64,000 nucleotides of DNA from Linnemannia elongata (lineage: Eukaryota > Mortierellomycota > Mortierellomycetes > Mortierellales > Mortierellaceae), in the NCBI GenBank assembly GCA_036320915.1, contig JAXBDG010000002.1, positions 2,942,001-3,006,000 on the forward strand. The letters are read 5' to 3'. Positions 22,692-33,850 of the stretch are shown one piece after another (the first letter of the stretch is position 1; every line of letters starts with the position of its first letter). Below the pieces are notes generated by a model. It made no database searches and was not told where the DNA came from. It saw only the letters and a program-made list of their open reading frames with translations. The translations under genes and the position numbers were made by a program.

Positions 22692-24598
22692 ATGTCGCTG
22701 GCAAGATCACACGCCCGAAAGATGAAGCCTGCACTCCATGTGCAGCTCAACTCTGCACCAGCCAACTCAGCCTCACCTTCACCAGCACCCCTTCTGAACG
22801 TGAGTACCAGCTCTCTCTGTGTCATTTTTGTTAACAATTGATATTGAGGCCAAGGCTTTATTTCTTATCCTTATCGCCAAATGACCCGACTGACTTTGTA
22901 GTGCGACTCGCTTTCTCCAACTTTTCTAGTCAAGGCCATTGATGGATTATCTGGAACGGAACCCAAGGGACCCCGCGCGCGAGAACCAGTTCTCGGCAGC
23001 TTCAGGAGCGGATCGCAATGCCCGATCGATGAGGGGAATCCCTGAAACCCCCAATGGCTCGCGAGGACCCGATCCATTGATGAACTACACTCTTCGCCCA
23101 GAGGATATGATGACGGTCAAAAAGCTGGGCGAGGGTTCGGCAGGAACAGTGAGCAAGGTCAAGCATGTACCAACTGGATTCGTGATGGCACGAAAGGTAT
23201 ACTGCAGTTTTTGTTGACTTGGAAGTAGTGCCCCGTCTTTATTTTGTTTGGTCAGCCCCATGTCCTCATCCACAACCCCTCCTTGCGTCTCTCTCCTCTT
23301 CCTCCCCCTTGCTGTGGCTACAAGAAGGGGGAAAAGTCTTTTTTGTTTTTGCTTTTGTTCTGACTTTTAGAACTTACCCCTCTCTTTTCTTTTCTCTTTC
23401 TTTTTGCCTCCCTCCTTTCACTTTATTTGATCCGTTCGACTGTTCTTAATTTGTTATAACGTCAGCATGTCCGCTGTGACCCTAACCCAGATTTTCAGAG
23501 GTTGCTGGAGCGAGAGTTGAAGACCTTGGATCGGTGTCATTCACCATGGATTGTTACATTTTACGGCGCCTACATGGATGGAGACGAACTCGCCATCTGC
23601 ATGGAATATTGCGAAGGAGGAAGCATGGAATCGGTCTACAAGCGTGTCGCCGAAAAGGGCTCAAGCATCTCGGAGAACGTCTTGGGCAAGATTAGCGAGG
23701 CCGTTCTCAATGGTCTCGTGTATCTGCACAAGATGCACCATGTCATCCATCGAGGTACGTACTTATACCCGGGATCTTCATGTGTACGTTTTATTCGTAT
23801 GTCATTGTGGAGAATGGGAAAAGTAACATTGGGTTAACCTTGCCGGCTTATCATTTTTCACTGTTTGTAAAACAGACCTAAAGCCGTCGAATATTGTGGT
23901 GACCATGGAAGGCAACATCAAGCTTTGCGACTTTGGTGTCAGTGGCGATCTGGTCAATTCTCTGGCAGAGACGTTTGTCGGAACAAGTTATTACATGGCC
24001 GTAAGTAACCATTTCCACAATCTGTGTTCCTTGTTTTGGCATAGCAAATTCCGTTGCTGTGGAATGTTACCCTGAATGCACTCTAACGACCAGCCCTTTC
24101 TTATCAACATGAATAGCCTGAGCGTATTCAGGGTGGCAAATACCCAGTGCAGTCGGATGTCTGGTCGCTTGGACTGACAATGGTGGAGATTGCACAGATG
24201 AAGAACCCCTTCCCAAGCAACCTTGCACCCTTTGAACTGTTGCACTACATTGTCAACCAGCCCGTGCCATCTCTACCAGAAGATGAGCCATGGTCCGCGG
24301 CATTCAGGGACTTTTTGAGTCAATGGTATGTTTTCAACATTGCTAGAGTTTACTGTTGCTATGATAAGCAATGTTACCAGTCATATTCCTAACTTTTTTT
24401 TCTGATTGATATTGAAAACGAATTAGCATGATCAAGGATTTTATGAAGAGACCAACGCCGGAGCAGATCATGGAGCACCCGTTCATTGTCGAATCATCAA
24501 TACGCACACCCGAGGATGTGAACATGCGGGCCTGGATCCGAGATGTATGGGACCATGCAGACAGTGCCACCGAGCCATCAATTCCTCAAGCCATCTAG
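22692..24598 (+). CDS. MAP kinase kinase (fungal Mkk/Ste7 group)
   Basis: Dual-specificity MAPKK, 389 aa. Exons: 22692-22799, 22930-23196, 23466-23754, 23876-24000, 24117-24325, 24427-24598; all phases fit. Exon 1 carries a MAPK docking (D-site) pattern, [11 protein letters not shown]. Kinase motifs: Gly loop [12 protein letters not shown] (about 102-113), catalytic Lys in MARK (K125), HRDLKPSN (D222), DFG (D240), activation-loop sites S250 and T254 in NSLAETF (S-x3-T as in MAPKKs), then [17 protein letters not shown] and VNSLAETF resemble Mkk1/2-Pek1 of the cell-wall-integrity cascade, while FVGTS and the D-site resemble Ste7/MEK1, so the subgroup is left open. Exon 3 begins directly after MARK, one or two residues short of the usual MARKVI. 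AATAAA at 24671-24676. Confidence 0.92.
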
Positions 24599-24670
24599 TC
24601 CTGTCTTTTTAGCCTGTCTCTGCATCACTCGGCCCTTCATTCTTCGCCAATGCTTGTGCCTTTTCACTTG

Positions 24671-24676
24671 AATAAA
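24671..24676 (+). terminator. AATAAA polyadenylation signal of the MAPKK gene
   Basis: Canonical hexamer 72 nt after the MAPKK stop codon. Confidence 0.65.
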
Positions 24677-26202
24677 GCAAAATTTTTCTTATGAAAACAA
24701 CAACAATCTCATACATGTGCTATCTGTTTCATATGACAGGGTAGGAAGGAAGGGTTAGCCTCCTGTAATAATAATAATAAAAAAAAACGCGTCCTTCAGA
24801 AGGGTGAGGGTTCTCAAAATCCATTTTCAGACCACTGGATTATCTCTACACGTTTGCATGAATTCTCGCTGATGTGAGTTCAGCCTCCAGACAATTGGCC
24901 CTGCCTGATTGTTTTCTGTTTGCTGTCGTCTTGCGTGAGGCCAAACTACCAACGGAAACGGCATTGGTGACGACTTCTTGTACCCAGAGCTCTCCTTGTT
25001 TGTCTCCTTTGTTTATTGTTGTTTTCGCCGGTTGACCGTCCAGGAAAAAAAAGCCCGAGGTGTCTGCTGTTCAAAATGTCACATCTCCGAGTGAAAAAAT
25101 GACAACTCAGAAGGAATAGGGAAGAAGTAGCCCTTTGACGTACATATGATAGGAGCTGACAAGGCTGCACGACTGAGGGATTGGTTATAGAACCATAATA
25201 CAAATAACAGCGCTTTTGGGGTAGAGCAGCATGGCACCAGAGCAGGGCTGGGCGCAGGTGATAAGAAAAAAAAAGCCTCACAAAAAAATGAAGTACAAAA
25301 AGAGGTCTCGTAAGTTTATGTTGACTTCCCTTTTCTCGCTCTTACTTCCCCTTCCATTTGTGTTGTGGTGGTCTTGGCTTGCCTTTTTTTTTTTTCATCC
25401 TCTTCTTCCATTCCCTTCTCCATTTAACATCTCACCTTCTTTATTCCGACAGCACTCATCAGATCACTTACCACGTTCTCCCCTTTTCTTCAACCAACTT
25501 CTTAACGTTCCCCTCTCCACCTCACTCAGACACAGGTACGAACTGTAGTTCCCAGGCCACTCTAACCCCCTTGGATATCTATTTTTTTTCCCACTGCAGC
25601 AAATGAGGCTGGTCTGTTGGGCTCCTATTCAGGCTACCCGGCTTTTGCCACCATTTTACTTTTCCATTTTTTCATCTGCTTCGTGAAATTGTCTTTTCGT
25701 TGTTCAGCTGAGAAATGACTTGGCTTCTTACGGAAAGCGGGAGGATAGGGAAGGAAGAACTAAGAAGTGCCTCAACACAAAATTTGCCACCATTTTGTTT
25801 TTTTTTCTCCTCGTTATTGTCGTACTTGCTATGAATGCAAGATACCATAATAATGAACAACAAACACATGAGGAACAACCCGGGCGGCCGTGAGGCGTGA
25901 GAGAAGGCATAGTCCGTTGTCTTTGTCATTAGCTCGTGAGGGGGGAGGTACTGGTTTTCAATGGAGAACAGGAGATTAGGTGATATTTTGAACGGACTGA
26001 CTGGACTGATTTCATGACAAACAACAACAAAAACAGGCTCAGAAGAGCTAAAAGAGAAACGGTGCAAGTGGCGGGAAAAAAAATGAAAAGGGATCGATTG
26101 TTGGCAAAGTGGTGGTCGTGGTAGTGGTGGTGGTGCTCTCTTTTTATTTTGTTCGTTTTTGAACTCCAGACTTGTGCACCCTGAAAGACTTGGCCTTGTG
26201 TC

Positions 26203-26226
26203 TGTGTGTGTGTGTGTGTGTGTGTG
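26203..26226. repeat. (TG)n microsatellite
   Basis: Twelve TG units, uninterrupted. Confidence 0.9.
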
Positions 26227-26395
26227 CTTGACAACAAGTCAACAAGTCAACCAACTACAACCAACCAACAACTATCCCTGCCCTCGTTGCCTCTGTGTGT
26301 TTGTGTGTGTGTTTGCTCTAGCACCTCAATCTATTATCTGCTCTCTCCTCCTTTCTCTCTCACACTACTCTTTCTATCACTCACTCTCGTTACTT

Positions 26396-26421
26396 TGTTG
26401 TTGTTGTTGTTGTTGTTGTTG
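26396..26421. repeat. (TTG)n microsatellite
   Basis: About eight TTG units in a CT-rich region. Confidence 0.88.
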
Positions 26422-27746
26422 TCGCTCTACTACGGCCATCGCTCCTTCCTTCCTTCCCTTCTTTGCCTTTCTTTCCCTTTTTCATTCTTGCTCTCACTTT
26501 CTTTGTCACCCCTCTCCTCCTTCCTTCCACCCCTTTTTAAAAGACAAACTACAGTACATTTTTTTCCTGCACAAGGTTCGAACCCTTTGTCTCTTATCAT
26601 GCTATTGTTCTTCCTCCACTTCCTCCCTCTCTTCACCTTCACGAGTGGTGTTAGTAAATGAGTGCGTGTGAGTGAGTGGATTATGTTTTTTGAAGGTGGC
26701 GCCGGCCCTCTCCTTTTCCTTTTCTCTTGCCTTTGCCTTTCCGAGGGGTGCCCAATCTTCTTTCTGGCACACGTTCTCCTTTCTTCTCCCTATTGTTTTG
26801 CTTCGTAGGGTGTGTCTGGAGGGCCGTCTCTTTATTTCTGTCCGTTGTACTCGTCAACCTGCCTCTTTCTTTATTCTTACTCTTTCTTCCTGTTCCCAGC
26901 TCACTTCCCACCCTTCTCCCTTCATCTGGTTCTTTTTTTCGCCTCCTTCACTTCCCATCTCCATTCCTTTCTTTCTGAAAAAAAGAGAGGAATACACATA
27001 CCATTCGACTTTCCCTTCTCGTTCCCCTTTCTTGTCCTTCCCATCTTCCTTTCGCACACGTCTCACTGTCCTCCTCTTCTGTCCCCCCCCCCGACCTAAC
27101 CACCCCTTTTCCCAGAGGTTTGCTTCCTCCACCAACTTTGTCATGAAATATTACAGTTTCCCCTTAAACTCGATAATCTTCAATTGCTTCCTGTTTCCTG
27201 CTGCTAACAGTTCCCTGTCTTCCACTTTTCACCTTCACTCTTTCACTCTTCCTTTCCCTTTCTCTGTTCTCTCCTACCCGACTATGCCAACTTGGTCGCG
27301 CAATTCAGGAAAAAATCAAATAGACTGACAACTCATCAAACACACACACATACATCAATTCAGCCTCCTTCCTTACCAACTCGCCATTCCTGGGCGGCAC
27401 TCAACTCCTCAACTCGAAAGAGAGTGTCTAACGGGTGGGAATATTCTTAGAGAAGCCATCTTTACAGTTGAGAAAGGTAACCCGCAAAAGAAAAAAAAAA
27501 GAGGCCTATTGCCTATTTGAAGCATGATCTTTCCTTTTATTCAGTAGATATCCGCACAATCTACCTTTCTCGTCTTTTTTTTTCACTCTCCTCTGACGCT
27601 CTTGCTATCCCTCCTTCGCCTTTTCCTGTCGTGCTCTTGATGTCATTGGGAACTCCAATCCTCTTTTTCCTTAATTTTCAACTATCGTCAAAGACAGTGA
27701 ACACACCCACCCATCCATATCGCTATCGGTCCCCCGATCTGCCGTC

Positions 27747-30700
27747 ATGTCCTCCAATGTTGCTCGCCATGCACCCGCGAAATCGGAGACAAAGCGATCC
27801 AAGCGAGTCTTGACCAGCACACGCAAGAGCAGACAGCAACAGGAAAACATCGAAAACACCCTGTCCGTGTCGCACTCCTCAGTGACCCTTGCAAACCTCC
27901 CTATCCAGAAGCAGTCCACCCAGATCAGGAAGAGGCTCTTAACCGAATGCCAGTCTAACGCCGCCCTGACCGCTGGAGATCGGTTGTCCTCTAAGCGACA
28001 AAAGCTACTCTTCGATGATCCTCCTCGACCCGACTCTGCTTCCCCCTCTTCCTCTGTTCCTCCTCTCCATCGCACCCTTTCCGACAAGTCCTCCTACCTC
28101 AACCAAGCCCCCCTGCACGAACTCAACCCCGATGCAAAGTCCCACTCCACCTCGGCTCTCTGGAAACGACCCTCTCAGCTTCGTCGCACTGCTTCTGACA
28201 GCGACGCTGATGCTGATGATGAGGACGATCCGCTTCAAAGGAGTGCTTCTCCAGCCGCAAAGTTCCAAGCACTATCTCAGAGCTCTGCAACGTCCGCCAA
28301 AGGGGATTCCGATACGCCCTCAACTCTCAAGGACAGTCTTCAGTCAGCTAAGGACGTCAGCAAGACTCTTAAGCAGAGTCCATCGCCCCCTAGTAACCAG
28401 CCCCATTTGTCTGTGGATGATGACGAGCTCTTTGGGAGCGACACCACCTTGACCAGCCCCGAGGATGACTCTGATGATGACGTTACTGGGCCTTCACATC
28501 CTACGACCAAGGTCAAGCGCACTCGCCCAAGCAAGCGCGAGGTACCCTTTTCAATCAGGACCCGTAGCAAGAGAGCCTCTTCTTCGACTGTCGCTTCACA
28601 TAGCAGCAGCGAATCCAGCGAAAGAGATCTTTCCATGAACAATGCGTCGGTGTTGCCTCAGATTCAGAGCCCAGTCGAGCAACCAGCCCCTGAATCGGTC
28701 GTCGGTCCCTTAGTGTCAATTGCCCCGACATCGCTGATGGCCCGCATTCTCGAGGGTAGAAAGAGGCCCACGGATGCTGAACTGGATGAGGACGAGGATG
28801 ACTCGTCAGATGACACACAACCCAAGATGTCTGCTATCGTTGAGCCCCTTTCCCACAAGACAGAATCTCCCCTCGCACCCGCTCCCTCGGATGATGTTTC
28901 ACTCAATGCAACTGTTGTGGAATCACTCCTCAAGGATATCTACACAGCCGTTTGTCTCCCAAGCGAGAACTCATCTCCTTCAACTCTCGCCTCTACCGTC
29001 CCTACCGTCCCTACCGCCCCTACCGCAGCGCCTGAGGAACATGTCTTTGCAATGCCAAATCTTCCAGTCCTTCGAAGAAATCGAAGCTACTCATCGAGCC
29101 GAGCCAAGACTTCCAGGTCAGCGGATCTGATCGATCGACCCAACACCAGACAGTATGCCTCTCGGCAGTCTACTCGCACCATGCCCCGTCCTCGCCTGTT
29201 TCAAACTTGCCGCGACATCATGTCACAATCGGATCCAGATCGCCATCGGACCGACATCCAGTCCATCTCGATGATGCTCAAGCACTCGCTCGAACAGGGT
29301 ATGCGCAAGATCCAGGACGCTGCCGCGGAAGCTCAGGCAAAGTCGGAGACGAATGCGGAGTGCAAGGTGGGTTCGGTCAACTTGCAAGCGTGGGGTGCTG
29401 TCATCGGCAACGGTAAAGGCCTTTTCCGTGAATCGCCACGCAGGCAGCGGGAGTTGGAGCGAATCGTTGAGAGACGGAACTTTGTTGAAGAGACGTATCG
29501 CGCTTTGGATTTCCCATCACCTCCTCCTGGTTGGGATAAGTCGTCCCAGGTGATTTTGGACAAGCTCACTCCCGAGAAGAGTCCTGCCAAGACTCGGAGC
29601 AGCAAGACTGAAAAGCGTTGGCCTAGCGAGCTTGACAACACTCTTGGATGTGACTATTGTCGCAAGACTTACCAGGATCAAGCAAGATTAGCGTACCACA
29701 TGGAGCGATGTACCATGGCACAAATGGTAAGATTAACGATGCAGTTTATTATTGCTGCAGCAAGGAGACAACTTTTGCCATAGATGACAAATTTTAACTT
29801 GTTACCCTCGCTCTTTTTTTTATGGTAGCAAACATCCATTGTCACCGATATGGATGGCGATTCGACGGCCTCAGAAACAGAGGACCAACGGATGGCGCGA
29901 TCCCCTACGGCCCTACTGGAGAAAAAGGCGGGACTCAAAATCATGGACGAGATCTCTGAGAACGACGATGAGGAAGAAGACGATGGGGGTGACGAGGAGG
30001 GCGTCATTATGTGCGTCTGTGGATCCAAGGAGGACGAAGGCGCCATGGTGCAATGCGACAAGTGCGAGGTATGGCTTCATCTCGAGTGCCTGGATCTCTC
30101 AGAGGATGACGTCCCTGAAGAGTACTTTTGCCCGACATGCCAAGGCTTGCCCACACCAAGCACCGGCGGAAAATCTTTTAGACACATCCCCGCCAAAGCC
30201 TCCGAGAGATCTCGCAACCAGGCAAAAGCTGGTCGACCTCGCCGCCAATCGGAAAGTCATGGAGCTTCGTCAGCCAAGGGCAGTCGTCGAGTTGCTCGAT
30301 CCAAGCCAGTCCCTCACTGGATGCACGTTCGACAGGACACCAAGATTGAGACTAGCAGCGACTCTGAAGACACTTACTCGACAGGCACGGATGAAGATGA
30401 GAGTCAGCATTCACAGGAGAGAATGAGTTCGCCTCAAGTGACCCTGAACCATGATTGGAGATCTGTTGGTCAAGGCTCTGGAAGCATCTTGGGGTACGAC
30501 AGCGAGTACATGAACACATTGTTTGGTGGCTCCTCTGCCCATGCCGTCTTCAAGAAATCAAAGGCACCCGCTCTGATGTTGGATGGATCTTCCAGTCAAG
30601 AGGTGCAAGAAGAGTTGACAACCAACCTCTTGTCGACCGATCTTGGTTTCGATGACCACGAGGAGATCGTGTTTCCCGGAGCATCCAATCGTCACACGAT

Positions 30701-31344
30701 TATGGGGGCCAGCTTTGGCTCGGATGCGCTCTTTGACCAAGGTTACATCGGTGGTGCTGACTCTCTCCCTTCCAGTCAGAACTTGGGCTCTGATGATACC
30801 ATCGACTCTGATGGGTAATGATTAACTGTTATTGCAATCTGCGAGCTTCGATACATGCTGTAGGTGAGTATGTGCGCTAACCGATGTTGTTATTTTCCTG
30901 CTCCTTCTAGCCTGAGAACCCCGATCGATCTTTGGCGCGACACAGATCAACGTGATCAATGGGTGTCGAACAATTATGGAGAGGTTATATCGGAGAATGC
31001 AGCCGAGTTTTGTCTCGAGAGCAGTACATCTGTAAGCATAGAGTATAAGAGCACAACTGTGGCGGAAGGACTGGAACACTATCCCGAACTTCTCACGAAC
31101 AATGTGATTGACTGGTATTGCGACCAGGATCAGCTTCGTGCCGATAACTTTGACATTGATGGTAAGGATCGCTACTTACATTGGATGAGCCACTTGCGCC
31201 TCACTTTTCTCAGTACTTGCTCTTCTTCCCACTTGCTCTTGAAATTATTGCCAGCTCTAACCTTCCTCTTGTTTTCCCTCCGTTGAATGACTTCTCGTAG
31301 GCCTTATTGACCTAGAAGCTGTATCGACCATTGAGGAGAATTAA
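27747..31344 (+). CDS. PHD-finger protein with an extra C2HC finger
   Basis: Predicted nuclear chromatin reader, 1086 aa. Exons: 27747-29726, 29829-30814, 30911-31161, 31301-31344; phases 0, 2, 1. Residues 1 to about 600 are Ser/Pro/Asp-rich and basic with many SR/KR clusters. A C2HC finger lies at about 635-655 (CDYCRKTYQDQARLAYHMERC: C-x2-C-x12-H-x3-C; listed here in shortened sense as CDYC...HMERC). The PHD finger lies at about 722-766 with the Cys4-His-Cys3 ligands MCVCGSKED, CDKCEVWLHLEC and CPTC. The WLHLEC tryptophan is the residue that in many PHD fingers lines the methyl-lysine cage. The tail after 770 is disordered. No SET, bromo or FYR domain is seen, so the complex is unknown. The last exon adds only 14 residues (GLIDLEAVSTIEEN) and its acceptor, TCGTAG, is the least certain junction. 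Confidence 0.85.
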
Positions 31345-33850
31345 GTGGTTCTCTCATCTTTTGATATGCACTTGCGTATGACTACTGTTTTGCTCATTGT
31401 ATTGTTCTGGCATAGCATTTTTTCTCCAAACCTTCATGCACTATTGCTCTTCCTCCATAACTCTTCATTACTTCGCCTCTTTTCTCCACCTACTTAGCTT
31501 TCTATTCATTTGCCATTCCATCATTCATTTCTTTTTCTTTGCTTCTGTATCATTTCACCCTCCCCCCATTCTTTTTCTCAGCTGTAATTTAACACCTTTC
31601 CTTCTCGCGTTATACCTTATCTTCTGTTCTTTTTTTTTTTGTTGTTAATACCTGCAAGAAAGCTTCCTTTGTTCAACTCCCTTCTCCCTCTCCCCATCTG
31701 TACATCCTCCCCTACCTTTTTTTTCATTTCTTTTTCTATTCTTTTTTCTTTTCTTTTGCTTCCTTTTTTTTCATTTGGCTTCAAACCACATCAAAAATTA
31801 AAAAAAAAAAATATACGCGAAAAAATGCGCCTGTGCGCGCGCTCTGATTGGCTACAGATAGTGTGATGCCCAATTAGGAAGGTCTTTGTCGCGTCGAAAA
31901 TGATTCCTGTGCGGTTTTCAGAACAATGGAGTGGACGATTAGTATGACCAACCAGGTGAGAGCCACGAACAGAAATGTCCAACCTTTTTTCATTTTCTCA
32001 CTCTCTCTCTTTCTCTATGGCCGTTATTCATCCCACCTCGCCTCTCCTTTTCACTTGAAGAGTTAATGGTGCCCCTTCGTGTACTCACGTCGTTTTTTTA
32101 CATCTTCTGTGTCTTTTTTCCAGTCATGAGAGCGAGAAGCTCTCAAAGGTATCATGACCAGATAATGTGTTTTTTTCTTTGTTTTTTTTTTTTTTGCGAG
32201 GTAGAAGGCCGAAAGGAGAAGAGAGAGAGATAGGAGGGAGAAGCTGAACAGGACTGATTTACAGCCTTGGATAGAGGATTACACCCAGTAACATGGTGTC
32301 GTGACCATAGCAAAGGTTGCAAACAACAAGGGAGGCGTGAAGAGAAACAACGATGCGCTTGGTCGATAATAGGCTGTATAATTAATGTACTTTACCATTT
32401 TCTATTATTTTGCCCACCAAAAAAGAACAGCAATGTGTTGACTTGTTGCATAGTTTGGATGGATCGATTCTCAAACAAGGAGACAGGGAAGGTTTCATCT
32501 ACGATGTGTACTGTTAGGAAAATAATTAGAGTGTGCGTGGAAGATAGAAAGCAAGATGCCGTGCTGGGTAGAATATTGAGCCATATGGATATCCCGTGGT
32601 GACAAAGGGACGTCGTGGTGACTGAGCAGATACTGTAGATTACACAGGACTTTGGCAACTAGCCGCTTCCGCCTTTTTTTTGCCTTTGTATTCTTCATCC
32701 GGATGGATCTCTTAAGCTTCAATCATAGAGGTGCTGTATTCCTTTTTTTTTTTTTTTTTTTTTTTTTTATCCAAGTGAGAAGTTTATGGGGGGACTTATT
32801 GCTTTTCCTGACGATCTTTGATGCTTGTTTTTGTGTTGGAAATAATTGTGCGAGAAATAGGGGTGAAGGAAGGACAGAATGAAAGAAGAAGAAGGGGGAT
32901 GGTTCAGGGATCGAGAATGCGCAGGGTACTTGTTTGACATTTTTTGTTATGACTTTGAACGAGTTCATTACCTGTAGAGAAGGAAGTATGGGGTGACGAT
33001 GCGCGAAAGATGCCTGACGTGGGATGGATATCATGCTTGGCAGGTTCGGTTCATGTTTGTGGGGGCGAAGGTACTTTAATATTGTGCTTTTTGTTGTCGC
33101 AGTCGTTGTTGTTGTTGTTGTGTGTATATTTGCCTTTTGTTTTTGATGTTCTCGATACTATTATTCTCATGCTTGTGTGCTTAAGCTTCATGATATGTTT
33201 ACCCTCTCACACCGGCTTTTAACCCGTTCTGGCCGGGATATTATCGTTCGCCTTCTTACTAAGTGCAGCCGCCAGGGAAAGGAGCCCAGGCAGGAAGCGC
33301 CAGGCTGCAACAATAATCCTCCTCTACAAGCATTACAGAGAATAATATAAGAACGCCTCTTATCCACCAGCAACCTTCTTCCCCCCCATTTTTCAGAACT
33401 CTTTTTTTCACCACCCCCGTTCATTCATCAATTTGTCGTCAATCTTCATTTCATCCCTCTTCCTTTCATTTTCCTCTCACCTCTCTCACACGCACTGTGC
33501 CAACTCAACTCAGCGCATTTGTTTCCCCGCTCAAAACTCCATTTGCCAAAACCACGAAGCACTAGATCCAACCTGCAAGGACCCTTGTTCTCCTTACATT
33601 TTATCTTCCTCTCCCTTTTCTTTGTCCCTTACGACCCTTTCCCTTTGTTTCCACACGTGCCCTTTCATTATATACCATTCTACGAGTGTGTTAGCTTCTC
33701 TGCTCCTTTACCTTTTCTTTCTTTCATTTCTCCTCGCAAGCATCTCATTTATTCTCTCCTCTCTCCAAGCAACGGCCTTTCCATTCGCTCCTAAACTTCC
33801 GAGAAATTCAAGTCCAATACTCCTCCCAATCTGACAAGCAACCTGCAGTT
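31345..33850. other. Gap between the PHD-finger gene and the first paired-finger gene
   Basis: No gene recognised. Bases 31390-31790 are CT-rich 3' flank. A 26-nt T-tract lies at 32743-32768. Bases 33380-33850 are CT-rich and form the leader of the next gene. A short hairpin (GAGAGC, 5-nt loop, GCTCTC) lies at 32128-32144. Confidence 0.55.
32743..32768. repeat. T-tract, 26 nt
   Basis: Uninterrupted thymine run. Confidence 0.9.

Larger units (their letters stand above)
24599..27746. other. Gap between the MAPKK and the PHD-finger gene
   Basis: No gene recognised in 3.1 kb. The last 1.4 kb (26330-27740) is strongly CT-rich on the plus strand and is the likely promoter and leader of the PHD gene. 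A long open frame there (26672-27328) is pure low-complexity Ser/Phe/Leu and judged non-coding. Confidence 0.55.

Noticed and set aside
25231..25320. Basic peptide frame (VIRKKKPHKKMKYKKRSRK) like a ribosomal protein exon
   Set aside because: Arises from A-rich DNA; no match to a known ribosomal protein and no continuing exon.
26560..26600. GGTTCGAACCC, like a tRNA T-arm
   Set aside because: Only a short imperfect stem forms and no acceptor stem, D-arm or anticodon arm is present on either strand.
26672..27328. 218-codon plus-strand open frame
   Set aside because: Low-complexity Ser/Phe/Leu/Pro translation of a CT-rich leader, open in several frames; no domain.
32128..32144. GAGAGC/GCTCTC hairpin as a transcription terminator
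   Set aside because: Only 6 bp of stem, far from any gene end, and hairpin terminators are not used by fungal RNA polymerase II.
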